Shown piece after piece: positions 34,390 to 44,993 of a stretch of 64,000 bases of DNA. The notes beneath the pieces are model-generated. The model was given only the letters and a program-made list of their open reading frames with translations, was not told the origin of the DNA and searched no databases. Position 1 is the first letter of the stretch, and each line of letters begins with the position of its first letter. The translations under genes were made by a program, and so were the position numbers. This DNA is from Streptomyces sp. NBC_00414 (GTDB lineage Bacteria > Actinomycetota > Actinomycetes > Streptomycetales > Streptomycetaceae), in NCBI RefSeq assembly GCF_036038375.1, contig NZ_CP107935.1, forward strand, positions 5,766,001 to 5,830,000. The letters are read 5' to 3'.

Positions 34390-34818
34390 GCAAGGCCAAC
34401 CGTCACAGGAGCACCCGGGTTACGCTGGGTGGTCCGTCATGTGCGAAGGGTGCCGGAGAAATCGGCGCCCGGAGGCGGTCGGCGGCGCAAGGGTGTTCGC
34501 CCGTAGCGGAGGGAACCGGGGCACTCGGCATGGAGTGTCGGTGCGTGCGGGTAAGACATCCCTAGTGGGAGGGGCGACACGCATGGCTCGGGCATCTCAC
34601 GTTCGCCACCGGCGTACTGATGGTGTGGGTATCTACTTGGCCTGCGGGAACATCGTCTCGCACCATCAGGTTGGAGCAGATGTCGGCGTTCGGGGTCAGG
34701 AGGCCAAGGACGGTGTCGGCAGTTGGAATGAGCGGTCCCCGCTTGCGGGACTAAGCTGCGGAAGGACAGGGAGGGGAGCGTCCCCTTACTGCCTGACCGC
34801 TCTGAGGAGCGATTAACG
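34390..34818. other. 429-nt clpC upstream region
   Basis: No gene is seen. It holds the ClgR-type motif at 34495-34508 and a possible -10-like TAAGAC near 34552. Two small hairpins are near the start of clpC (around 34738-34755 and 34779-34790). The length suggests a long leader for clpC or more than one promoter. Confidence 0.55.
34495..34508 (+). promoter_or_regulatory. ClgR-type operator (GTTCGC-N5-GCG)
   Basis: GTTCGC (34495-34500), five bases, then GCG (34506-34508) match exactly the operator reported for ClgR, the Streptomyces activator of clpP1P2, lon and clpC. It lies about 310 nt before the clpC start. The gene for ClgR is not in the window. Confidence 0.7.
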
Positions 34819-37347
<2,529 letters not shown>

Positions 37348-37402
37348 CCTCCGGGTCCGCCTGAGAGCGACCGCTCGTTGAACGACTGGTCGTCGAACGA
37401 CT

Positions 37403-37436
37403 GATGGGGCCGGTGCTTTCGAGCACCGGCCCCATC
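37403..37436. terminator. clpC bidirectional terminator
   Basis: A perfect 15-bp stem (37403-37417 with 37422-37436) closed by a TTCG loop, about 56 nt after the clpC stop and before the 3' end of the convergent HAD gene. A short direct repeat (CGT(T/C)GAACGACTG, 37376-37388 and 37391-37403) precedes it. Confidence 0.88.
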
Positions 37437-37476
37437 GGCATGCCGGGGTGCCGTGCGGTGTCGCGGGGGCGACGCG

Positions 37477-38100
37477 TCAGGAGAGCTGACCGTCGTAGTC
37501 CGGCAGCTTGTACGTCTTCTCGGCGTGGCCGCCCGACAGGTCGGTGGCGCTGTTGCCGATGTTCGCGATGATCGTGTAGCCCTTGGCCTCGACGGCCTTG
37601 CGCTGTGCGGTCTTGTAGTCGGCCACATCGGTGAAGAGGTCGATGAAGCTGCGCACGTACAGGCCGGAGACCTTGTAGCCGACGTGTCTGAGGTTGTAGT
37701 CCGTCACGGACTTGATGATGTCGGGGCGGGCGGTGACGAAGAACAGGGCGACACCGTGGTCCTGCGCGTACCTGGCCACGTCGAGGACGGGCGCGTTGGC
37801 CGGCGAGGGGTAGCTGAAGCCGAAGTCGGTCTCCAGCGTGGTGTTGTCGATGTCGAGGACGATGGCCTGCTTCTCGCCCGGGGCCGCGTCGGCGATGCGG
37901 TCCTTCAGATGGGGCAGTGCCTCGGCCATGACGGCCCGGCAGTCCTGCTGCCAGGTGGCGTGGTCGACGTCCGCGGCGGCGGACGCCACGGTGGTGGCCG
38001 CGGCCGGGGTCGCGGCGGCGGCCGGGCTCATCAGGGCCGCGGTGGCGGCCGTGGCGGCGACGGCCACGCCTATCAGGCGCTGCAGGCTGCTTCCGGTCAT
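37477..38100 (-). CDS. secreted HAD-type acid phosphatase (class B-like, PF03767)
   Basis: 207 aa. A signal peptide (SLQRLIGVAVAATAATAALM, cleavage probably near residues 30-33) precedes a HAD phosphatase core with the nucleophile motif VLDIDNTTLETDF. FFVTARPD and the NIGNSATDLSGG motif IV-like segment complete the active site. It probably hydrolyses phosphomonoesters outside the cell. ATG 38100 has AGAGGAA 11 nt upstream. It lies 151 nt downstream of the NACHT gene on the same strand. Confidence 0.85.
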   Translation of the reverse strand: MTGSSLQRLIGVAVAATAATAALMSPAAAATPAAATTVASAAADVDHATWQQDCRAVMAEALPHLKDRIADAAPGEKQAIVLDIDNTTLETDFGFSYPSPANAPVLDVARYAQDHGVALFFVTARPDIIKSVTDYNLRHVGYKVSGLYVRSFIDLFTDVADYKTAQRKAVEAKGYTIIANIGNSATDLSGGHAEKTYKLPDYDGQLS

Positions 38101-38251
38101 GGGTGGGGGGTTCCTCTCGCAAGGGGGCGCAGGGGAGCACGGTCGAGCGCTGCGGGACATGGCTCGTGGTGCATGCTCACGGGCGTGTGGGGCCACAGGG
38201 AGGCGACGAGATTACTGGGCGGTAACTGTAGGGCGCCCAGGTGGGGTTGGG

Positions 38252-41200
38252 CTAGAGCACGGAGTGCGTCTTCACCACGGTGTGCATGCCCGGGAAGAGT
38301 TCGAGGGTCCGCTCCGGCACTGCCGTCGTCTCCGGGGCGAGTACGAATATGACTGACCGCAACCCGGGAAACAGAGCCGATACCGTCGAGAGGTCTTCGT
38401 TTCCGGTGAATTTGTTGAGACGGAGTCGCTGAATGCCCGGTAGAACGGGTCCTTCCGTCCATGGGGCCGCCGCCCAGTTGAGATGCACTGCCTTGAGTCG
38501 GGGCAGGAGCGCGACCTCTTCGCGGTCCGCGGGAGTGAGCGGTGTGTCGAGGTTTGCCAGGCTCAGCGTTTTCAGCGAGCGAATATGGCTCAAGCCGCGC
38601 AGCCCGGTGTACATAAGGGCATCCCTGGTGAATCGGAGATACGTCAGCGGCAGGTCACGTGGAAGCGTGGTGTCGAGGGATTCGCCCATGAGCGGTACAC
38701 CCGTGTCGAGTTCGCGCAGGGTTGCCGAGGCCGAAAGAGGAGCCAGCGCGTCAGGCTGTTCCAGATGTGACATCAAGTTCAACGACAGCCATCTGAGAGG
38801 CAGTCCGGCCAATGGGGAGAGGTCGTCCACGTACGGACTGCGGCTGATGTCCAGATGTACGAGTCGGCGCAATGGCGATAGCCAGTTCAGGTCGCGCAGG
38901 GTCTGGTTGTCCCGCAGGACGAGATGGAGTGTCGTGTCCGGCGGGAGGTGCGTCCCGAGTTCCGGAGCCTCGATGTTTCCTTCGAGCTGAAGCCGGCGCC
39001 GTCCGCCCAGCGAGCGCAGGGCCCGCAGATGCTCCGTCGAGTGCGCCGTGAAGTACAGGTCGTCCTCCGGCAGGTGGGCGACGACCTCGGCCGCGTACCG
39101 CTGGAGGTCGAAGCGGTGCCAGGCCCAGGTGAGCTGGGAGCGGACCGGCAGGGAGGGGTGGGTGCGGAAGCGGGCCAGGACCGGGATCGCCGCGTCGGTG
39201 GTGATGAGGGACGCGGTGACGACGACCGCCCTGGCCTCCGCTTCGGACAGCCCCTCGGGGCCGGGCAGGAGTTCCAGTACGAGGGGGCCCACCGCGGCCA
39301 GCTCGCGGGCCTCCTCCGCCGTACGGGGCGGGATGAGGGTGGCCGCCTGCTCCTCCACGGCGGCCCGCACCTTCGGGTCGAGTTCCGTGGCGTGTTCCAG
39401 ACCGGCCAGGGCGAGGAGCCGGATCCGGGTGCCCCCGGCGGGCCCGGCCCGGTCGGCGGCGGCCAGCAACTGGGTCAGGAGGTCCGCCCGTTCGCGGGGC
39501 CGGGCGTGGGCGACCGCCATCCGGATCACGTCCGACCACTGGTAGTCGGCGGCGTTGCGGACGAGGAGCCCGAAGTCACCGTCCTCCACCGCGGCCTTCG
39601 CGCCGAGGTAGTCCTGGAAGGTGCGGTGGACGAACTCCACGGTTCCCAGGGAGGGTTCGCGGAGCAGTCCGCTGCGTACCAGGAGGTGGCGGTAGATCGT
39701 GGGCGCGTCTCCCTGGCTCGCGACGGCGGGCAGGGCCGGCAGGGCGTCCGCGACCAGACGCTCGGCGCGCTCGCGGTCCATCTCCAGGCGGCCGTTGCGG
39801 ATCAGCCAGTACGCCAGCCGCTGCAGGAGCTGGATCTGCGGCAGCTCGGTGAGCCGGACGTCGTCGTGCGGGAGCATGTCCCGCTCCTGGTCGCGGCGCG
39901 CGAGCAGCATGGAGAGGGCGGCGTCGTACAACTCCTGGCGGCCGTGCGGCAGATAGCCGCGCCGGTCCCGGTGCAGGGCGCAGATCAGCGCGCACATCAG
40001 GGGGTTGGTGGCGAGGCGGCCGAGGTCCGGTTTGGTGTGGACGGCGTCGAGGAGCGAGGTCTCGTACGCGGCGAGGCGTTCGGTGTCCGGGGCGTCGACG
40101 CGGGCAGCCGTGTGCCAGCGCTCGACGAACGCCGTGATGTCGTCGCCGCTCATCGGGGAGAGCACGAGTTCCGTGAAGCCGTCCGGGGCGAGCCAGTTCT
40201 CGCGGACGGCCGAGGGGCGCGAGGTGACCAGCCACTGGTTGCCCGGGTAGGCGTCGAGCAGATCGCGCAGCCAGCGGCGGGTGCGCTCGCGGTCGGCTTC
40301 CGGGATCTCGTCGATGCCGTCGACGAGCAGCAGTCCGCGGCCCGCCGCAAGGACCCGGTCGGGCCAGCCGTCCGGCGCCGCGCCGTGGAAGGGCACGCGG
40401 GCGGCGGCGAGGAAGTCGGCGGGCGCGGGCAGCCCGTCGGGGCGGCGGACGAGCGTGCGCAGCGGCAGGACGAAAGGCACCCGGTCGCCGCGCTCGCCCC
40501 GCGCGGCCGTCACCGCGAGCCACTGCACCAGCGTCGTCTTGCCCGAGCCCGCCACCCCTCTCAGCAGCACCAGATCCTGCTCGGCCAGCGCCTCCTCGGC
40601 GGACAGCGGGAGACCGGGCGAGCCGAGCACCCCGCCGTCCTCGTCGCCCGTGGCGGGGCGCAGGGCCTGGAGGGTGAGGTAGGCGGCGTCCAGGGGCCAG
40701 CGGTCGGGCGAGTTCACCAGGTCGAGCCCGTAGATGGTGAGCTGGCTGTGCTTCGTCGCCGTGTACGCGAGAAAGCGCCGCTCGAACGCCGTGTCGCCCC
40801 CGCCGGGCAGCGGGGTCCTCGCTATCAACTCGTCGACCTTCGCGATCAGTTCGGCCTGCCTGCGGGTCTGCTCGACGAGAGTCCTCGCCACGAACGTCGA
40901 GCGCTGGGTGAAGAAGTGCAGGATGTGCAGGCAGGCCGTGTCGAGCAGCCGCTCGTAGAACAGCGTCGCGTCGAAGCCGAGGTCCCGGTCGGGGTTCCCG
41001 GCGGCGCGCCGCAGATGCAGGGCGAGACCCACGTGGCCCAGTGCCACGGCCTCCACGTCCGTCATGGTGAGGTCACCGAGGGCGCGCAGCGTGTCGGCGA
41101 GGGCGTGGACGAGGGGCTGTTCCTCGTCGGCGACGACGGGCCGTTCGGCAGCGTCCTTGAGCGCTCGCCGGACCAGCTCGGTGGCGAGCCTGGTCACGTC

Positions 41201-41365
41201 CTTCGCGCCGAGCGTGCGCTGCTCGCCCTTGAAGGAGACGCGGGACGAGATGCGTACGGGCTTGTCGACCAGGCCCGCGCCCGGCCCCTCCGTCACGAAG
41301 AGTTTCCTGATGAGCGGTGTGGCCACGCTGGACGCCAGCCGCACGCCTACGGTCGCCGGTTCCAT
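38252..41365 (-). CDS. NACHT-LRR STAND ATPase (bacterial NLR-like protein)
   Basis: 1037 aa in three parts. Residues 1-230 are a helical N-terminal domain (starting VGVRLASSVATPLIRKLF) of the kind fused to NACHT modules in actinobacteria. The NACHT ATPase has Walker A GVAGSGKTT (270-278), Walker B LLLVDGIDEIPE (345-356), WLVTSRPSAV (378-387), NPLMCALICALH (454-465) and FVHRTFQDYLGAKAA (578-592). A helical middle follows. Residues 800-1030 are leucine-rich repeats (DLNWLSPLRRLVHLDIS, DLSPLAGLPLRWLSL, GLSHIRSLKTLSLANL). This N-effector/NTPase/LRR layout is that of animal NLRs; bacterial NACHT proteins include antiphage systems. ATG 41365 has GGGGGAG upstream. Confidence 0.88.
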   Translation of the reverse strand: MEPATVGVRLASSVATPLIRKLFVTEGPGAGLVDKPVRISSRVSFKGEQRTLGAKDVTRLATELVRRALKDAAERPVVADEEQPLVHALADTLRALGDLTMTDVEAVALGHVGLALHLRRAAGNPDRDLGFDATLFYERLLDTACLHILHFFTQRSTFVARTLVEQTRRQAELIAKVDELIARTPLPGGGDTAFERRFLAYTATKHSQLTIYGLDLVNSPDRWPLDAAYLTLQALRPATGDEDGGVLGSPGLPLSAEEALAEQDLVLLRGVAGSGKTTLVQWLAVTAARGERGDRVPFVLPLRTLVRRPDGLPAPADFLAAARVPFHGAAPDGWPDRVLAAGRGLLLVDGIDEIPEADRERTRRWLRDLLDAYPGNQWLVTSRPSAVRENWLAPDGFTELVLSPMSGDDITAFVERWHTAARVDAPDTERLAAYETSLLDAVHTKPDLGRLATNPLMCALICALHRDRRGYLPHGRQELYDAALSMLLARRDQERDMLPHDDVRLTELPQIQLLQRLAYWLIRNGRLEMDRERAERLVADALPALPAVASQGDAPTIYRHLLVRSGLLREPSLGTVEFVHRTFQDYLGAKAAVEDGDFGLLVRNAADYQWSDVIRMAVAHARPRERADLLTQLLAAADRAGPAGGTRIRLLALAGLEHATELDPKVRAAVEEQAATLIPPRTAEEARELAAVGPLVLELLPGPEGLSEAEARAVVVTASLITTDAAIPVLARFRTHPSLPVRSQLTWAWHRFDLQRYAAEVVAHLPEDDLYFTAHSTEHLRALRSLGGRRRLQLEGNIEAPELGTHLPPDTTLHLVLRDNQTLRDLNWLSPLRRLVHLDISRSPYVDDLSPLAGLPLRWLSLNLMSHLEQPDALAPLSASATLRELDTGVPLMGESLDTTLPRDLPLTYLRFTRDALMYTGLRGLSHIRSLKTLSLANLDTPLTPADREEVALLPRLKAVHLNWAAAPWTEGPVLPGIQRLRLNKFTGNEDLSTVSALFPGLRSVIFVLAPETTAVPERTLELFPGMHTVVKTHSVL

Positions 41366-41526
41366 GACGCTCCCCCGAGGGCATGGTGGGTGGCTGGCCA
41401 GCGTAACCGCCGGGACGGGCCCCTGTCCGTGGATCTTGGCGCCACAAATGCGGTGGCCGTACGACCCGGTGCGGCGGGAGGATGCGGGGCGTCCCGAACT
41501 GTCCCAGGTTCCAGGAAGGAGCCGCA

Positions 41527-43068
41527 ATGGATGCCGACCGACCCGAAGTCCGCACGCAGGCAGGGGTGTTGAGGGGTACGACCGGGAGGGCCGGCACGGC
41601 GGTGTTCCGGGGCGTCCCGTTCGCCGAACCGCCCGTCGGCGCACTGCGGTTCGGGGCGCCGCGGCCCGCGCGGGGCTGGGACGGCGTACGGGAGGCGACC
41701 GCGTTCGGGACACCGCCCCCGCAGTCCGCGGCGTTCGGGATGAACGCGCTGGCGCCCCCGGACGCCGACGACGGGGACTGGCTGACACTCAACGTCTGGA
41801 CGCCCGATCCCGGCCCCGGAGCCGGACTGCCGGTGATGGTGTGGCTGCTCGGGGGCGCGTACGTCATCGGGATGTCGGGTCTGCCCGAGTACGACGGCGG
41901 CCGGCTGGCGGGGGAGGGCGGCGTCGTCCTGGTGACGCTCAACTACCGGGTCGGCATCGAGGGGTTCGCGCACATCGAGGGCGCGCCGGCCAATCGCGGA
42001 CTGCTCGACCAGGTCGCCGCGCTCGAATGGGTGCGGGACAACATCCGCGGCTTCGGCGGCGACCCGGACCGTGTCACGGTCTTCGGCGAGTCGGCGGGCG
42101 CGGGTTCGCTCGCCGCGCTGCTCTCGATGCCGCGCGCGGCCGGGCTCTTCCGGCGGGCCGTCACCCAGAGCGTGCCGGGCCCGTTCCTCTCGTCCGCGCT
42201 CGCCTCGGACGTCGCCGGAGAGTTCGCGGCGGAGCTGGGGCTGCGGCCGACCGTGGACGACCTGGGGACGGTCGCGCCGGGGCTGCTGCCCGCGGCGGGG
42301 GACGCGGTCGGGGCGCGGATGGAGCGGTATGCGCAGCGCTGGGGAGTGCTGGCGCACACGGCGATCCCGCTGGCGCCCGTGGTGGACGGGGACGTGCTGC
42401 CCCGCGCGCCCTGGGAGGCGCTCGCCGCCGGGGCGGCACGGGACATCGAGCTGGTGGCCGGCCATACGCGGGACGAGTTCCGGCTCTTCATGGCCCTCGA
42501 CGGAACGCTCGGCGAGGAGATGCCGGAGGCCCGGGCGACGGCGGCCCTGCGGACGTTCTCACCGGGCGGGAGCGGTGGAGACGGCGGGGGCGGCGAGGAG
42601 GCGTACCGGAAGGCGGTCCCGGGGCTCGACGCGGCGGGGCTGTACGAGCTGGTCCGCTCCGACTGGCTCTTCCGGATGCCGTCCCTGCACCTGGCCGAGG
42701 CCCAGATCGCGGGCGGCGGACGCGCACACGTCTACGAGCTGGTGTGGGAGGCGCCCGGCATGGGCGGACTGCTCGGGGCCTGCCACGGGCTCGACGTGCC
42801 GCTGGTCTTCGGGAACCTGAGCGGTGGGCTGCCCGCGCTGCTGTTCGGAGAGGCGCCGCCCCCGGAGGCGGAGGAACTGTCGGCGCTGTTCCGGGCCGCG
42901 TGGACGGGGTTCGCGGCCGGGGAGGGGCCCGGCTGGCCGGCGTACGACGTCGACCGGCGGCCGGTGCGGCTCTTCGACACGCGGCCGACGGTGACGGCGT
43001 ACCCGGAGGAGGCGTCACGGGCGCTGTGGCAGGGGCACGTCTTCGGCGCGCTGCCGCTGCTCGGATAG
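41527..43068 (+). CDS. type-B carboxylesterase (COesterase family)
   Basis: 513 aa, no signal peptide. The FRGVPFAEPPVGALRF N-terminal motif, nucleophile elbow FGESAGAG (Ser189), an acidic residue in GHTRDEF and the catalytic His in GACHGLDVPLVFGN are all present. The oxyanion segment reads LLGGAY (107-112) instead of the usual HGGGF/HGGAF. A Gly-rich insertion occurs near residue 345. It hydrolyses ester substrates of unknown identity. ATG 41527 has AGGAAGGAG upstream. It is divergent from the NACHT gene across 161 nt. Confidence 0.88.
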   Translation: MDADRPEVRTQAGVLRGTTGRAGTAVFRGVPFAEPPVGALRFGAPRPARGWDGVREATAFGTPPPQSAAFGMNALAPPDADDGDWLTLNVWTPDPGPGAGLPVMVWLLGGAYVIGMSGLPEYDGGRLAGEGGVVLVTLNYRVGIEGFAHIEGAPANRGLLDQVAALEWVRDNIRGFGGDPDRVTVFGESAGAGSLAALLSMPRAAGLFRRAVTQSVPGPFLSSALASDVAGEFAAELGLRPTVDDLGTVAPGLLPAAGDAVGARMERYAQRWGVLAHTAIPLAPVVDGDVLPRAPWEALAAGAARDIELVAGHTRDEFRLFMALDGTLGEEMPEARATAALRTFSPGGSGGDGGGGEEAYRKAVPGLDAAGLYELVRSDWLFRMPSLHLAEAQIAGGGRAHVYELVWEAPGMGGLLGACHGLDVPLVFGNLSGGLPALLFGEAPPPEAEELSALFRAAWTGFAAGEGPGWPAYDVDRRPVRLFDTRPTVTAYPEEASRALWQGHVFGALPLLG

Positions 43069-43513
43069 GGGCTCGGACAAGCGAAGGGCTGTAGCCGCCG
43101 TCACATCCGGTGGCCCCCGGATCTCGCCGCCCGGTGACATGACGCACAGGCGATCTGTCCCCTACTAGAGGCGGTAGTGGCTGACACGGGGTGGACAAAA
43201 GGGACCTTTGACCCTAGGGGTGGGTCCGAGGTCCCCCGGGGCGGCCGACGCGGTGGGCGAGGTGGGGTCGGGGCCGGAGGAGGCATCTCTGAAGTGGGCG
43301 TAAACCAGACTTCACAGAGAAAACCGGGAGGATTTCGTATTCGGCAGACGATCTGTCAAGGAGTCGGAAGTTTCAGGGTCAAGTACGACTTGGGATCGTA
43401 GAAGGGGGTTTTGGGGGTTCGTGGGGGTCCGGGTTACCAAGGGATGACCCCGCCCGGCGCATCGTCAGCGTGCCGGGCGTGCCTGTTGCCCGTCCCCCCG
43501 GAGGTAAGTCCGC
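43069..43513. other. 445-nt leader region of the M23 peptidase gene
   Basis: No coding frame is convincing. The segment 43286-43320 can form a long imperfect hairpin (TCTCT and GAAGT pairing with ACTTC and AGAGA). The next 100 nt are relatively A/T- and G-rich, with a purine run at 43397-43430. A second structured part near 43451-43485 has CCCGGC/GCCGGG arms just before the CCCCCGGAGG ribosome binding site. The length and structure suggest a regulated leader RNA, but it does not match a riboswitch family I can verify. Confidence 0.45.
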
Positions 43514-44200
43514 ATGTCGCAGCGCACCAAGTCCCTCGTCCCCGGCACGTCCCAGCTCCGTGCCCGGGCGGCCGTCCTGGCCCTCGGCCTGGGAGTCTCG
43601 GCCGCCGTCGGAACCGGGGCCGCGGTCGCCGCCGACGCCAAGCCGAGCGCCGTCTCCCTGTCGAGTGCGGCCGCCAAGTCCGTACAGGAGCAGGCCGCCG
43701 CCCAGGCCAAGGCCGCCCAGTCGAAGAGCAAGGCTGCCGCCAAGAAGGCCGCGGCCAAGCCGGCCGCCGCGAAGACGGCCTCCTCCTGGGTCGACCCGGT
43801 CAAGAAGTACAAGCTCTCCGCGAGCTTCGCCCAGGCCGGCAACCTGTGGTCGTCCACCCACTCCGGCCAGGACTTCGCCGTCTCCTCCGGCACCCAGGTC
43901 GTCGCCGCCCACGGCGGCACCGTCGTGAAGACCGGCGGCAACGGCGCCGGTGACGGTCCCGCGTACGGCAACGCGATCGTGATCAAGCACGGCAACGGCA
44001 CGTACTCGCAGTACGCGCACCTGTCCCGCGTGGACGTGAAGCCCGGCCAGGTCGTGAAGACCGGCCAGCGGATCGCGCTCTCCGGCAACACCGGCAACTC
44101 CAGCGGGCCGCACCTGCACTTCGAGATCCGTACGTCCGCCAACTACGGCAGCGCGGTCGACCCGGTCGCGTTCCTGCGCTCCAAGGGCCTGAGCCTCTGA
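43514..44200 (+). CDS. secreted M23 (LytM-type) peptidoglycan endopeptidase
   Basis: 228 aa. A basic N-terminus and hydrophobic helix (about residues 16-40) form a signal peptide. An Ala/Lys-rich linker (50-90) precedes the M23 domain. Zinc ligands are visible: His116 and Asp120 in HSGQD, and His202 in HLHFE, with His169 and His200 as catalytic residues. It cleaves peptide cross-links in the wall. ATG 43514 has CGGAGGT 8 nt upstream. The long structured leader implies regulation. Confidence 0.9.
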   Translation: MSQRTKSLVPGTSQLRARAAVLALGLGVSAAVGTGAAVAADAKPSAVSLSSAAAKSVQEQAAAQAKAAQSKSKAAAKKAAAKPAAAKTASSWVDPVKKYKLSASFAQAGNLWSSTHSGQDFAVSSGTQVVAAHGGTVVKTGGNGAGDGPAYGNAIVIKHGNGTYSQYAHLSRVDVKPGQVVKTGQRIALSGNTGNSSGPHLHFEIRTSANYGSAVDPVAFLRSKGLSL

Positions 44201-44235
44201 GCTTCTGAGTCCCAGAGCTTCTGAGGGCCTGAGGG

Positions 44236-44260
44236 CCTGAGGGTCTGCAAGGGCCTCAGG
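44236..44260. terminator. hairpin at the convergent ends of the M23 and TetR genes
   Basis: CCTGAGG (44236-44242) pairs with CCTCAGG (44254-44260) and overlaps the last codons of the TetR gene. It is preceded by short CTGAGGGC direct repeats (from about 44208). A moderate-strength terminator for both genes. Confidence 0.55.
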
Positions 44261-44840
44261 ACTCGTGCGGGCCCGAGTGCGCCCGTGTGACCAGATCGAT
44301 GGCGACCTCCAGGACGGCTTTCCGCTTGTCCTCGGGGTCGCCTTCCATGTCCTTGAGGGCGAACATCCCGGCGTGCATGGTGAACAGGGCGCTCACGCAG
44401 CGGACCTGGTCCGTCAGCGGGGCGTCGGGCTCCCTGATGATGTCCAGCATCTTGACCATGCGGTCCTTGAAGGACTCGCCGATGCTCAGCTCGCGGATCG
44501 TCGCCTGGTTCTCCTGCATGAAGCGGAAGAGGGGGGCCGCGTCGTTGAGCGCCTTGCTGTACCGGCTCAGGAGTTCCCGCTTCGTGTCGAGGGAGTGCGG
44601 CTGCGCCTTGCCCCACTCGATCAGCTCGTCCATCGGCCTCGTCAGATCCTCGAAGAGGCTGATGAGGATGTCTTCCTTGGTCTTGAAGTGGTAGTAGAGC
44701 GCCGCCTTCGTGACGTCCAGCCGCTCGGCGATCTCGCGCAGGGACGTCTTCTCGTAGCCCTGCTCGGCGAAGAGTTCGATGGCCACGTCCTGGATGCGCT
44801 GGCGGGTGTCTCCGCGCCGCCGCTGCCTGCTGCCGTCCAT
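44256..44840 (-). CDS. TetR-family transcriptional repressor of the adjacent MFS gene
   Basis: 194 aa. The N-terminal helix-turn-helix (IQDVAIELFAEQGYEKTSLREIAERLDVTKAALYYHFKTK) is canonical and is followed by an all-helical ligand/dimer domain. ATG 44840 has GAGGAG 9 nt upstream. The gene is divergent from a DHA2-type MFS exporter, and an 18-bp palindrome lies between them, the standard repressor-exporter layout. It probably represses both genes until a drug-like ligand binds. Confidence 0.92.
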   Translation of the reverse strand: MDGSRQRRRGDTRQRIQDVAIELFAEQGYEKTSLREIAERLDVTKAALYYHFKTKEDILISLFEDLTRPMDELIEWGKAQPHSLDTKRELLSRYSKALNDAAPLFRFMQENQATIRELSIGESFKDRMVKMLDIIREPDAPLTDQVRCVSALFTMHAGMFALKDMEGDPEDKRKAVLEVAIDLVTRAHSGPHES

Positions 44841-44941
44841 CGTGGCCGCTCCTCGTCCTGGTCGCACGCCCCTCGGCGTGGGTAAAGAAAAACTTACTTG
44901 ACGCCCGGCTAGTTACGGGTCTACTTTCCCCAGTGTAGTCA

Positions 44942-44959
44942 ACTTGCCGGTCGGCAAGT
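44942..44959. promoter_or_regulatory. TetR operator candidate
   Basis: ACTTGCCG-GT-CGGCAAGT, a perfect 8-bp inverted repeat. Related half sites CTTACTTG (44893-44900) and CAAGTAAG (44956-44963) are inverted copies of each other around the promoter region. A TTGACG...TACTTT pair (44898-44903 and 44922-44927) could be the exporter promoter, with the operator just downstream. Confidence 0.75.
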
Positions 44960-44993
44960 AAGTAGCAATGCGGTACCCAGGGGAGTGGGCAGA

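Noticed and set aside
43395..43513. c-di-AMP (ydaO/yuaA) riboswitch before the M23 peptidase gene
   Set aside because: GGTTACCAAGGGATGA recalls part of the aptamer, but the conserved 3' GUCAGCUAACC-type segment and the usual GGGUGAAUC core are not found, so I list only a structured leader.
43069..43513. SigE-type promoter (GGAAC...CGTCT) before the M23 gene
   Set aside because: No pair of these boxes at suitable spacing was found by eye.
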